Shown: positions 36,600-44,772 of the stretch, piece by piece
Layout: the number at the start of each line of letters is the position of its first letter
Numbering within the stretch: the stretch's first letter is position 1
Source: Roseivirga sp. BDSF3-8
GTDB lineage: Bacteria > Bacteroidota > Bacteroidia > Cytophagales > Cyclobacteriaceae
Assembly: GCF_041449215.1 (NCBI RefSeq)
Contig: NZ_JBGNFV010000001.1
Location: 1,153,001 to 1,217,000, forward strand
Length of the DNA: 64,000 bases
Direction of reading: 5' to 3'
Position numbers and translations under genes: made by a program
Notes under the pieces: model-generated
What the model saw: only the letters and a program-made list of their open reading frames with translations
Databases searched by the model: none
Told to the model about the DNA's origin: nothing

Positions 36600-36630
36600 T
36601 TTGACATTTTGGCAATCCTTCATACCTTTG
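36600..36630 (+). promoter_or_regulatory. Promoter of tRNA-Lys (full -33/-7 match)
   Basis: TTTG at 36600-36603, 19 bases, then TACCTTTG at 36623-36630. This is an exact match to the Bacteroidota housekeeping promoter TTTG-N19-TAnnTTTG and places transcription start near 36638, about 40 bases before the tRNA. It is the best evidence in the window for the phylum's sigma factor. Confidence 0.85.
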
Positions 36631-36678
36631 CACTGCAATTAAGGAAAACGGCATCCGAAATGCAATTTCCACTTGCAG

Positions 36679-36751
36679 GATTCAGTAGCTCAGCTGGCAG
36701 AGCATCTCCCTTTTAAGGAGAGGGTCCTGGGTTCGAGCCCCAGCTGAATCA
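36679..36751 (+). tRNA. tRNA-Lys (TTT anticodon), CCA encoded
   Basis: A 73-base cloverleaf: acceptor GATTCAG (36679-36685) with CTGAATC (36744-36750), discriminator A, then CCA at 36752-36754. The D-arm holds GCTCAGCTGGCAGAGC, the anticodon loop is CTTTTAA (anticodon TTT), and the T-arm is CTGGG-TTCGAGC-CCCAG. The antisense strand of its 3' two-thirds is the end of the recombinase gene, so this tRNA is the probable insertion site of the element to the right. Confidence 0.97.
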
Positions 36752-38273
36752 CCACTTGGGACAAGTCACTATTTTGCTGGCTTGTCCCTTTCTTTTTGTC
36801 CTCAATTTCGCGGTTTACAGCGTATAGAAGGCGAAATACTTCATTGACGCGAGTGGTTCGATGTCTGCGATCTGTATACACCAGATTTTCCGGGTATATC
36901 GAACCAATCAGTTTTCGCTTCCTCTCCAAATCAGCCTCTTCGTAGAGTTTTTCTATGTTTAAAGCTATATCCAGGGCTTTTTCAAGCTGTGGCTTTAGCA
37001 CCTTCTTTTGCTTGGTCTTGTAGCAGGCAAGTTTGCCTTCCAGGTCTACCAACTTCTGATTACAGGCTAGTTTTATCGCCTTGTAATCTTCCTGGTCTAT
37101 GGCATCATCAAGCAGCAGCATACGTGCCTTGCTTAGCTTCTCGTTTTGTTCTTCTATCCCTTTTATAAGTTCTGCCCTGCCGTCAGTAGAAGCTTTAATT
37201 TTTTTATTATAGGTTTCTATTATGACCCCTTTTAATATATCACCTAATACGGGGTTGATGGTATACTTCGCCAGCTCATTTACGAAGGCTTTGTTTACCT
37301 CTCCGGCTTTGTGACGCTCCCCACATTGTGAAGTACAGTGGTAATAATAGTAATACTTATTGCGACCTTTGCTTGCACTACCTGTTAGCATCCGTGTGCA
37401 CTTAGGACACTTCAAAAAGCCCACCAGCGGTATGTTTTCGTGAGTGACTACCTTTGTCTTACGTTTAGGTCTTCTGCCTTCCAGTATCTCCTGCACTTTA
37501 TAAAATAGCTGTTCTGATACAAGGCCTTCGTGCTGGCCATTAACTATTCGGGCCTCTTCATCCTTATACTGGTGAATGAATATCTTCCCACAATACACCG
37601 GATTCCGTAAAGCATGGTAGAAGGCATTTTTACTGCACTTAAAGCCGATCTCCTTCCGGGCTAACTTTAGTACCTGCTCACTGGAATAGATTTCCTCTGC
37701 GACGCGTTCAAATATCCACTTGATCTGGCTGGCCTGCGGCTCCCTGGGAACAATCACCTTATTGCCGTTATCGTCACGGGTGTTCTTGTAGCCTCGTGGT
37801 GCTGAATGGCAGTACCTACCCTCTTTCTTCGCTCTGCGCATGCCATGGATGACATTCAGTGCCCTGCGGTCATTTTCCACCTCCGGGGCTGCCAGGTAGA
37901 AGGCCAGCATCATTTTGTTTTCCGGGATGTTCAGGTCCAGTGGCTGCTCTATTGCCTGCGGTTCTACGCCTAATCGTCTGAGCTTGCTTATCATCATGTA
38001 GGCATCACCGGCATTGCGGCTGAACCTGTCCCACTTAGTAAATAATACTAATGTGCTGCTTAGTCGCTTGCGGCTCTTCAGGTAGTTTAGGTAGTGTGTC
38101 CATTCGGGGCGCTCAAAGCTCTTGGCCGAATGGTCTTCAAAGATCACCTTCCCGGGTATCAGGTTATTTATCTCGCAGTACTTCAAAAGCATTTCTTCCT
38201 GGTTACGCTGGCTGTAACCTTTGTCTGCCTGTTCGTCAGTACTTACGCGTATGTATAAATCAGCTGTTGTCAT
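36690..38273 (-). CDS. Large serine recombinase (integrase) ending inside tRNA-Lys
   Basis: A 527-residue site-specific recombinase. The resolvase domain (residues 4-150) holds the nucleophile Ser in LYIRVSTDEQADKG and the KWDRFSRNAGD segment. The Recombinase domain follows (about 175-280), then a zinc ribbon (FLKCPKCTRMLTG with a second Cys pair CTSQCG) and a coiled coil (about 370-450). The last 20 codons, ending VIQLGLEPRTLSLKGRCSAS, are read from the antisense strand of tRNA-Lys. This is the usual sign that the gene was carried in by an element inserted at the tRNA. It overlaps the 52-residue ORF upstream by 14 bases. Confidence 0.9.
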   Translation of the reverse strand: MTTADLYIRVSTDEQADKGYSQRNQEEMLLKYCEINNLIPGKVIFEDHSAKSFERPEWTHYLNYLKSRKRLSSTLVLFTKWDRFSRNAGDAYMMISKLRRLGVEPQAIEQPLDLNIPENKMMLAFYLAAPEVENDRRALNVIHGMRRAKKEGRYCHSAPRGYKNTRDDNGNKVIVPREPQASQIKWIFERVAEEIYSSEQVLKLARKEIGFKCSKNAFYHALRNPVYCGKIFIHQYKDEEARIVNGQHEGLVSEQLFYKVQEILEGRRPKRKTKVVTHENIPLVGFLKCPKCTRMLTGSASKGRNKYYYYYHCTSQCGERHKAGEVNKAFVNELAKYTINPVLGDILKGVIIETYNKKIKASTDGRAELIKGIEEQNEKLSKARMLLLDDAIDQEDYKAIKLACNQKLVDLEGKLACYKTKQKKVLKPQLEKALDIALNIEKLYEEADLERKRKLIGSIYPENLVYTDRRHRTTRVNEVFRLLYAVNREIEDKKKGTSQQNSDLSQVVIQLGLEPRTLSLKGRCSAS

Positions 38274-38418
38274 TTTTCAGTACGGTTGTGACAGCTATTT
38301 CAGCTATCTCTTTCATTAAATTAAGAAGATTACGGCAGGTATCCAGATCACGGTGAATACCCTTTTCACTTAGTGCCTTCTGTACCTGCCGTGGTGTGAG
38401 GTGTTTTCTGCCAGCCAT
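38260..38418 (-). CDS. Small basic protein (52 aa) coupled to the recombinase
   Basis: An ATG at 38418 opens a 52-codon frame, MAGRKHLTPRQVQKALSEKG and onward, ending 14 bases inside the recombinase gene (TGA at 38260-38262). The protein is basic and helical with no Cys pair. The overlap implies translational coupling. Small ORFs directly before a serine recombinase often encode excisionase or directionality factors; here that is only an inference. No homologue is named by me. Confidence 0.6.
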   Translation of the reverse strand: MAGRKHLTPRQVQKALSEKGIHRDLDTCRNLLNLMKEIAEIAVTTVLKNDNS

Positions 38419-38465
38419 ACGCCTAAGGGTTAGCTTATAAGCTGGCAGAACCTTTACCTATTTGC

Positions 38466-38975
38466 TCAGCCCTTACAATCAAGATGGGAATCGGGCAATT
38501 TGTAAGATGTAATTCCTTCGTCCTGGAAGGAATAATAGCCATCCAGTGTAATAATGAGATTGTCCAGTAATCTGATGTCCAGAAGCTTGGCTGCGTTTTC
38601 CAACTTCTTACCCACCGCTAATTCAGCATTGTCCGGCTTACTGTCTCCTGATGGATGGTTATAGGCGACAATCATGCTGGTAGCTCCTGATTTGATAGTG
38701 GCAGCAAATATCTGCTTGTAATCGATCGGTACGGAAAACGCAGAACCGGAAGCAATATTAACCAGTCCTAAGACCCTGCTTTTCGTGTTCATCAGCAGTA
38801 CCTTATACTGCATCACCATTTCAATCTTCTCGTGGTCCCAGCATTTTAATAATAGCTGGTAGGCCTCCCATGAGTTATTAATCTGAGGCCTTTCGTTCGG
38901 GTTAACGGTGTTCGAGTAGCTAAGCTTAATTTCGGTGATGTTGCTTAGTTCTTTGGCTGTTAAATCCATAATCAA
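38466..38975 (-). CDS. RadC-like JAB-domain protein of a mobile element
   Basis: A 169-residue protein made almost only of the RadC/JAB (MPN) domain, without the helix-hairpin-helix part of full RadC. The region MQYKVLLMNTKSRVLGLVNI leads to the metal motif. That motif reads VAYNHPSGDSKPDNAEL where standard RadC has H-N-H-P-S-G-x-x-x-P-S-x-x-D. The first His is Tyr and the last Asp is replaced, so metal binding may be weak. Such proteins are common on integrative elements of Bacteroidota and of unknown role. It lies between the recombinase and the array. Confidence 0.88.
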   Translation of the reverse strand: MIMDLTAKELSNITEIKLSYSNTVNPNERPQINNSWEAYQLLLKCWDHEKIEMVMQYKVLLMNTKSRVLGLVNIASGSAFSVPIDYKQIFAATIKSGATSMIVAYNHPSGDSKPDNAELAVGKKLENAAKLLDIRLLDNLIITLDGYYSFQDEGITSYKLPDSHLDCKG

Positions 38976-39273
38976 AATCGTTTGATAAGTGAAAAATTAA
39001 TTATGGGGCCCGCTTACGGTTACGGCCGACTCAGGGCCAAAAGGAATCGGAATAAATGAAGGGTATGCGGGCGGGGCTGTGTTTATGCCGAAGTCTTTTG
39101 GCCAGACAGGAGGCCTAACCGGATATTTGCGCCAAATTGATAGAGAATGAATTAAGGGATGAACCTTGCAAAAGGAAAAGGACAGTCTTTTGAGTAGGAA
39201 GGTATGAGAGTAGAAGCAGGTAAGGAATCCGGAAACCCGGGAGTAAGAAGCAGTAAACGGCGTAGTGCCGTTA
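38976..39273. other. Non-coding gap in the mobile element
   Basis: About 300 bases with no supported gene on either strand. The words GGGCCCGC and GCGGGCGGGGC near 39005 and 39068 are GC-rich for this neighbourhood. I see no clear terminator or promoter. Confidence 0.4.
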
Positions 39274-39597
39274 TCAGGCCCGCCTGAGCCCTTCGTGTTT
39301 GATGAATTGTAGGGGAATGTTGGAGAGAGTCTTTAGGCCGCATTTGTCGCCTTCAAGTTCAAGATCATAGAGTTCGGTATCTCCTGTAATCTTGGTGCCG
39401 GTCACAACGGCGCGATGAATAGCCTCAGGTAAAATTACGGATACCTCCTGGCCTAGAATCAGGGTAGCTTCCTCCGGCAAGGTGTAGCCCGTGCTTTCCC
39501 AGTACTCGCTAATCGCCTCCTGGTAGAGCTGCAGCAACTCAGGCTTACCTAGCCCCTGAATAGCTTGTTTTAGTTTCATTCGTGCATTCATAGTCAT
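39274..39597 (-). CDS. Hypothetical protein of the mobile element (107 aa)
   Basis: I do not recognise the family. It starts MTMNARMKLKQAIQGLGKPE with a helical first third, then beta-rich segments (ATLILGQEVSVILPEAIHRA, TKITGDTELYDLELEGD) and ends in a basic tail. No signal peptide, membrane segment or Cys pair. It is divergent from the XRE gene and the 68 bases between them probably hold both promoters, so the XRE protein may control it. Confidence 0.65.
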   Translation of the reverse strand: MTMNARMKLKQAIQGLGKPELLQLYQEAISEYWESTGYTLPEEATLILGQEVSVILPEAIHRAVVTGTKITGDTELYDLELEGDKCGLKTLSNIPLQFIKHEGLRRA

Positions 39598-39665
39598 TGA
39601 TAAGTTTAAACACTTACAATATAGGCCTAATTAGGCCTTTTTGTCAAGCCTTAAATCAATGACTT

Positions 39666-39893
39666 TTGACTGTGGCTGATAATAAACCAAAATTAGCAAA
39701 GCAATTTGCTGCCAGACTCAAAGAGAGGCGTAAAGAACTGGGCTTAACTCAGGCCAAAGTGGCTGAAAAAATAGGTGCAGATCTTAGGGTTTACCGTAAG
39801 ATTGAGAACTGCGAGACAGTACCGAATGTGATTTTAGCCTATAAGGTTTTAAATGCGCTTAATCTAACTTTAGAGGAAGCTTTGAGGGATTAG
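39666..39893 (+). CDS. XRE-family regulator next to the CRISPR array (75 aa)
   Basis: A single-domain helix-turn-helix protein. The fold covers residues 12-70: FAARLKERRKELGLTQAKVA, then EKIGADLRVYRKIENCETVPN and VLNALNLTLEEAL. The first codon of the frame is TTG at 39666; a GTG at 39672 is the alternative, and no ATG is available. It is the only predicted transcription regulator between the recombinase and the array and ends 238 bases before the first repeat. It may control the divergent 39274-39597 gene, the element, or the array promoter. Confidence 0.82.
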   Translation: MTVADNKPKLAKQFAARLKERRKELGLTQAKVAEKIGADLRVYRKIENCETVPNVILAYKVLNALNLTLEEALRD

Positions 39894-40131
39894 CCTTTTA
39901 AACAATATTTTTTAATTTTGGTAGACGCAACCAAATCACTTTTCCGGGTGGCAATTTATTTGGAGAAGGCCGAAAACAGGCTATAACAAATTGACTATCA
40001 ATTACTTTTGCTTGCGCAAATTTGCCAAAAACAGGTAAAATATTGCTCTTTGACGTACTGAAATTGAGAAAAAGGCCGATAGTAAAAAGCATGTTTCTCA
40101 CTAGCTTACAGCCACTTAGCTCCAAAATCGA
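39894..40131 (+). promoter_or_regulatory. Likely CRISPR leader
   Basis: A 238-base AT-rich region directly before the first repeat. Repeat orientation (GAAAC at the right end) and the degenerate repeat at 42407-42460 both put the leader on this side. A minus-strand frame crosses it, but I see no domain and do not accept it. The array promoter is not obvious. Confidence 0.6.
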
Positions 40132-41377
40132 CTTCGTGAGCTACATCCACTACAATAAGGATTGAAACATCATTGTGTGTTTGGGTTGTAGGCCGGAATA
40201 AGACTTCGTGAGCTACATCCACTACAATAAGGATTGAAACATAACCCCACCCAAAACTTATAGAAATGGAAATTGAACTTCGTGAGCTACATCCACTACA
40301 ATAAGGATTGAAACTGAAAGGAGTCCTTTTGGATGAATTAAAGGAGGAGGCTTCGTGAGCTACATCCACTACAATAAGGATTGAAACTTTTGATGGGGAA
40401 GGTAGGTGATGAGTGGCGACCGGTCTTCGTGAGCTACATCCACTACAATAAGGATTGAAACTCACTAAAGGAGGCAATAGCATTCTTAAAATACTCTCTT
40501 CGTGAGCTACATCCACTACAATAAGGATTGAAACTTTGGTATTTCTGCATTAATCTCTTCCCACTTGGTCTTCGTGAGCTACATCCACTACAATAAGGAT
40601 TGAAACCTACTTCCATGCAGTGAATTGTATCGACTACATAATCTTCGTGAGCTACATCCACTACAATAAGGATTGAAACATTATTATTACTAATGATTGT
40701 ATTAATGGACATTCACTTCGTGAGCTACATCCACTACAATAAGGATTGAAACCTGAGCTGCTGACGGCGGCGAATGCACTGGCGGCGCCTTCGTGAGCTA
40801 CATCCACTACAATAAGGATTGAAACCCAGGTGACAGTGATTGATCATGAGCTTATCCAGCTTTCCTTCGTGAGCTACATCCACTACAATAAGGATTGAAA
40901 CAGTTCGCCGCGCGCCGCCGCCGCGCCCAACTGATCCACTTCGTGAGCTACATCCACTACAATAAGGATTGAAACTCTCGTCCTATTTCGTCTCAGTTCA
41001 ACCGGTGATCGCTTCGTGAGCTACATCCACTACAATAAGGATTGAAACTGGAACTTATGGGGCGCGAAGGTGAAGTACAACATTCTTCGTGAGCTACATC
41101 CACTACAATAAGGATTGAAACTTAGTTACCTTATCCAAGTCCCATGCACCCATCCTTGCTTCGTGAGCTACATCCACTACAATAAGGATTGAAACCCACA
41201 AGGAACCATCTTACGATTAAGCTGTTTGTCACTTCGTGAGCTACATCCACTACAATAAGGATTGAAACGTTGTTAGTAGGTCCTTCCTTCGAAAGGCTCA
41301 CCTGCTTCGTGAGCTACATCCACTACAATAAGGATTGAAACATCCCGTCCCATGCCTAAGAAAGGAATCCATTAAGA

Positions 41378-42460
41378 CTTCGTGAGCTAGTCGGTCGCGA
41401 CCCCGGTCCACTACAATAAGGATTGAAACACCAAAACATCAAATATAACCCAATTATAGTCTGGACTTCGAGAGCTAGTCGGACGCGACCCCGGTCCACT
41501 ACAATAAGGATTGAAACTTCGGAGCATGGCATTATTACATGGAAGGCACCATCTTCGTGAGCTAGTCGGACGCGACCCCGGTGGATTACAATAAGGATTG
41601 AAACTACAGATTCGGAGAAATAAATATACTTTCGTGTAGTTCTTCGTGAGCTACATCCACTACAATAAGGATTGAAACGATTACCGCGTGGTAAGCCGTA
41701 CCAAAAGTAGACCGCTTCGTGAGCTACATCCACTACAATAAGGATTGAAACAAAAGAACCTAGAACGAATCAGATGATACTACCTACTTCGTGAGCTAGT
41801 TGAGCGCAACCCCGGTTCCACTACAATAAGGATTGAAACGTAATGCTACTGTATCCCTCCAATCATAATCCAATCTTCGTGAGCTAGTCGGACGCGACCC
41901 CGGTCCATTACAATAAGGATTGAAACAGTCGGTTATGGCACCGGTGGAAAAGCGTTTCATGCTTCGTGAGCTAGTTGAACGCAACCCCGGATCCACTACA
42001 ATAAGGATTGAAACATCACGAGTTTGTCCAGGTCCAAAACCTGAACCTCGCTTCGTGAGCTAGTCGGTCGTGACCCCGGTCCACTACAATAAGGATTGAA
42101 ACATGCTCTACGTCTTACCCGGCAAGGCCAGACGGTAGACTTCGTGAGCTAGTTGAACGCAACCCCGGATCCATTACAATAAGGATTGAAACATCACGAG
42201 TTTGTCCAGGTCCAAAACCTGAACCTCGCTTCGTGAGCTAGTCGGTCGTGACCCCGGTCCACTACAATAAGGATTGAAACATGCTCTACGTCTTACCCGG
42301 CAAGGCCAGACGGTAGACTTCGTGAGCTAGTTGAACGCAACCCCGGATCCATTACAATAAGGATTGAAACTCCGTATCGAAGGCCGAAGCGTCGAACGCG
42401 TTCATGCTTCGTGAGCTAGTCTGTTTGACTCCGGCGCCATTACATTGAGGCTTAAAAAGG
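41378..42460 (+). repeat. Leader-distal long CRISPR repeats carrying a hairpin block
   Basis: Eleven repeats carry the inserted block GTYG-NNCG-YRAC followed by CCCGG and one or two bases; in repeat 30 the block is only approximate. The 4-bp stem is kept by paired changes: GTCG with CGAC in repeats 18, 19, 20 and 24, GTTG with CAAC in 23, 25, 27 and 29, and GTCG with TGAC (G-U wobble) in 26 and 28. In the degenerate repeat 30 the pairing is AGTC with GACT. Loops are GTCG, GACG, AGCG or AACG. Two short repeats (21 at 41642, 22 at 41715) interrupt the series. Confidence 0.9.
42015..42370 (+). repeat. Perfect 178-bp tandem duplication inside the CRISPR array
   Basis: 42015-42192 and 42193-42370 each contain spacer, long repeat, spacer, long repeat and are identical as far as I can read. 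The duplicated spacers begin ATCACGAGTTTG and ATGCTCTACGTC. The duplication most likely arose by recombination between repeats 27 and 25-like copies. Confidence 0.92.
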
Positions 42461-42960
42461 TCAAATTTGAATGCCTATGCCCATGGATGGTGGCTACCTG
42501 GCATTCTTAATCAGCTATGAAGGTATATATTGGGCTTTGAATGATTACTAAAAATGTATATTTTGCTACTCGTTCTGACAAAAGAAAAATTTTACTGCTA
42601 GCGGGCGATGAGCCCCGTATTTACAACCAGCTGAAATACTGACCTACACAATCTCCCTTTCTGCGTGGGAAGTCTTAGTAGGTTAACTCAGGTCATCTTT
42701 CAGATTAGCCCGATTGGGCGAATACGGGTAAGCTACGCCCATTTGCTTTTTAATGGAGAAAGATGAAAAAATACAGAGATCGAATATTTGCAAGATCGCG
42801 GCAATTTCGCCAGCAGAGTTTAACCTGTCCCTTACTGCAGGCAAGGCAGATTGCTAAACTTTCCCTGTCACAAAAATCATCGTATTTTGTCATATCTTAA
42901 TTTATGAAGCTTAAAAAGCCCCTAAAGGCCTGCTAAGCACTACTCAAAAAATTTATCGAT
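42461..42960. other. Non-coding region after the CRISPR array
   Basis: 500 bases without a supported gene, AT-rich at its start and near 42900. It should hold the promoter of the peptide-TPR-kinase-like operon. The pair GATTAGCCCGATTGGGCGAATACGG region near 42705 can fold into a short GCCC-GGGC hairpin. No further CRISPR repeat is seen. Confidence 0.4.
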
Positions 42961-43158
42961 ATGATGAAAACCAGAAAAGAAAACTTCGACAGTGTCAGGC
43001 AATACGGCCTGAAAAATGTACACGCAGCCGGATTATTCGGTGGAACCGGAGGCAGTGGAAATACAGGTAGTGACCCAAGTGAATCAGAGGAAACTCCTCC
43101 TCTCTGGTATAATCCGGACGATACAAGTAGTAGCCGAATGGCTATGCCAACCAACTGA
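42961..43158 (+). CDS. Small peptide with GLFGGTGGSG motif, first gene of a sensor-like operon (65 aa)
   Basis: The peptide starts MMKTRKENFDSVRQYGLKNV, reaches GLFGGTGGSGNTG at about residues 24-36, and ends in an acidic, Ser/Pro-rich tail (SESEETPPLWYNPDD). The layout of basic helix, GG, then Asp/Glu/Ser/Thr-rich core resembles secreted modified peptides, though its leader lacks the FEKL pattern of the precursors at 0.2-2.2 kb. The stop is 6 bases before the TPR gene start, so the two are translated together. A signalling peptide sensed or exported by the operon is an inference. It may also be a chance ORF; the tight spacing argues against that. Confidence 0.5.
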   Translation: MMKTRKENFDSVRQYGLKNVHAAGLFGGTGGSGNTGSDPSESEETPPLWYNPDDTSSSRMAMPTN

Positions 43159-43164
43159 TGAATA

Positions 43165-44757
43165 ATGAAAAGACTTTTACCAGTTATACTGTTAGTTTTA
43201 ACCTTTTGCGCCTGTGAAAAGGAACAAATATTAGAGGGGGAGCAAAATGCCCCCTCTACCCTTAAAACTATAGTTTACTTAAATGAAAAGGCTAGAAAGG
43301 TTAGTGAAAGTAACCCTGAAGAGGCGATAGAAATTGCCAATAAAGCACTTACCCTGGCTACAGAAAAGGCCTTCCTTGAAGGACAAAAGCAGAGCCATAA
43401 CACTCTATATTTAATCTACTTAAACCGGATTAAAGATATAGATAAGGCAGAGTACCACTCTAATGCTTTTCTATCGCTTACTAAAGAGTTAGATAAGGCA
43501 AAGGATTTAGCCTATGCTAATTATAAACAAGGTGCACTGCACTATGAAAATAATGAATTGGCAGATGCAATGCCTTTCCTTTTCGAGGCATACGAACTTT
43601 TTTTGAGTAATGGTGAATCTAAAAAGGCCGTATATCCATTGTATACTCTCTCCAAGATATTTGAGAAAGTTGGAAAGCATGAAAAAGGGCTTTTCTATTT
43701 AAATAAAGCTCAGTTAGAGGGAATAGATGAGTCCTTTCTTTGGATGATATATCATCATCAGGGAAAGTTGCATTGGGCCTTAAACGAACATAAAGAAGCA
43801 AAGACAAGGTTCAGGAAAAGCTTGGAAGTAATAAGGAATATTAATAATCCAGAAAAGGAACTTAAAGTACTTAATGATCTGATTTCTTTATCCATCACCA
43901 TGGGAGAATTAGACGAGGCCAGTCATTTAATTGCGGAGGGTATTGAAAAGGCTACTTCCCTAAACCAGCCCTATTATTTGGGTAAGTTATATTGGAATAG
44001 AGGGTTTCTATTTGAAAAAAAACACGGCGTTGAAAAGAGTTTGAACCAGTACAATAGAGCAAAAGAATACTTTGAAAAAGTAAAGGAAACCAACCTTTCA
44101 GCTAAAATGAGCCTGAATATTTCAAGGGTTTACTTCTCCCTTCATAATCATAGTGAGGCAGAAACTCATCTGAAGGAAGCTCTTGACAAAGAAGAACTTA
44201 ATGCCCCTTTACTGAAAGAAATATTTCTTCATCAGGCTGAATTAGCTAACTCCAAAGGGGATATGGCCTTAAAGTTTAATGCACTATATGAGGCGGAAAA
44301 AATCAAAAATGAAGAGCTTGAAAACAGCCAATATGTTGGGGTGCATAAAGCTGAGCTGGCTTACCGGGATAAGGTCCATACAAAGGAACATGAGGCATAT
44401 ATCGAAAACATTCACCACGAAATGGCTGAAAGCGAAAGACGCTATGACTTTTATACCCTATGCCTGATCGGATTTTTTGTCCTTGCCATTTTGGTCATGG
44501 TCCTTTACAAGCCCTACCGGCTATATATGGACAACTCCAAAAAGGTATTAATTAGAACCGATGATTTACAAAGGGCATTTCAAAAGCGCTTAGCAGGCTA
44601 TTCGGCTATATTTCCCACCCTCAAGGAAAAGAAAGTACCAGGACCTCCCGATGAGCGGGATATCCATAATATGTGGGACCGCCTGAACGAAAAGAAAAAT
44701 AAGCGTAAAGGTGGTAACCCTGACGATGAAAACGAATCGGGTAAGGATAATGACTAA
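43165..44757 (+). CDS. TPR protein with N-terminal lipoprotein-like signal and one transmembrane segment (530 aa)
   Basis: The N-terminus MKRLLPVILLVLTFCACEKE is a signal with a possible lipobox. Residues about 40-420 are tetratricopeptide-type helical repeats (for example EEAIEIANKALTLATEK, ADAMPFLFEAYELFL, YYLGKLYWNRGFLFEKKHG). A coiled coil leads into one transmembrane segment (about 433-453, FYTLCLIGFFVLAILVMVLY). A basic tail of about 75 residues follows, ending in a charged stretch (KKNKRKGGNPDDENES). Bacteroidota TPR sensor histidine kinases have the same front half joined to HisKA_3 and HATPase domains. Here the protein stops after the membrane segment and a separate gene supplies a kinase-like part 15 bases later, so this looks like a split sensor. 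Confidence 0.8.
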   Translation: MKRLLPVILLVLTFCACEKEQILEGEQNAPSTLKTIVYLNEKARKVSESNPEEAIEIANKALTLATEKAFLEGQKQSHNTLYLIYLNRIKDIDKAEYHSNAFLSLTKELDKAKDLAYANYKQGALHYENNELADAMPFLFEAYELFLSNGESKKAVYPLYTLSKIFEKVGKHEKGLFYLNKAQLEGIDESFLWMIYHHQGKLHWALNEHKEAKTRFRKSLEVIRNINNPEKELKVLNDLISLSITMGELDEASHLIAEGIEKATSLNQPYYLGKLYWNRGFLFEKKHGVEKSLNQYNRAKEYFEKVKETNLSAKMSLNISRVYFSLHNHSEAETHLKEALDKEELNAPLLKEIFLHQAELANSKGDMALKFNALYEAEKIKNEELENSQYVGVHKAELAYRDKVHTKEHEAYIENIHHEMAESERRYDFYTLCLIGFFVLAILVMVLYKPYRLYMDNSKKVLIRTDDLQRAFQKRLAGYSAIFPTLKEKKVPGPPDERDIHNMWDRLNEKKNKRKGGNPDDENESGKDND

Positions 44758-44772
44758 TAAAGCAGCTGACTC

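Larger units (their letters stand above)
40132..42460 (+). CRISPR. CRISPR array, 30 repeats and 29 spacers, with two repeat lengths and no cas genes
   Basis: Repeats 1-17, 21 and 22 are 37 nt: CTTCGTGAGCTA, then CA, then TCCACTACAATAAGG and ATTGAAAC. Repeats 18-20 and 23-29 are 52-53 nt because CA is replaced by a 17-18 nt block, and repeat 30 is a degenerate long form. Spacers are 35-39 nt. The 3' ATTGAAAC looks like the 8-nt tag left by Cas6 in type I or III systems. First repeat 40132-40168; first long repeat 41378-41429; last full repeat 42318-42370. Spacers 25-26 and 27-28 are identical pairs. No cas gene lies in the window, so the array is an orphan or works with Cas proteins encoded elsewhere. 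It sits between the recombinase and mobilisation genes of a mobile element. Confidence 0.97.

Noticed and set aside
39898-40125. 75-codon minus-strand ORF in the CRISPR leader
   Set aside because: The position fits a leader, and no domain or start signal supports a gene.
40106-41996. Minus-strand ORFs with repeated SILIVVDVAHE and FNPYCSG words
   Set aside because: These are translations of the CRISPR repeats and spacers, not a repeat protein.
42705-42740. Possible tracrRNA or further repeat after the array
   Set aside because: No match to the repeat was found in 42461-42960, only a short generic hairpin.
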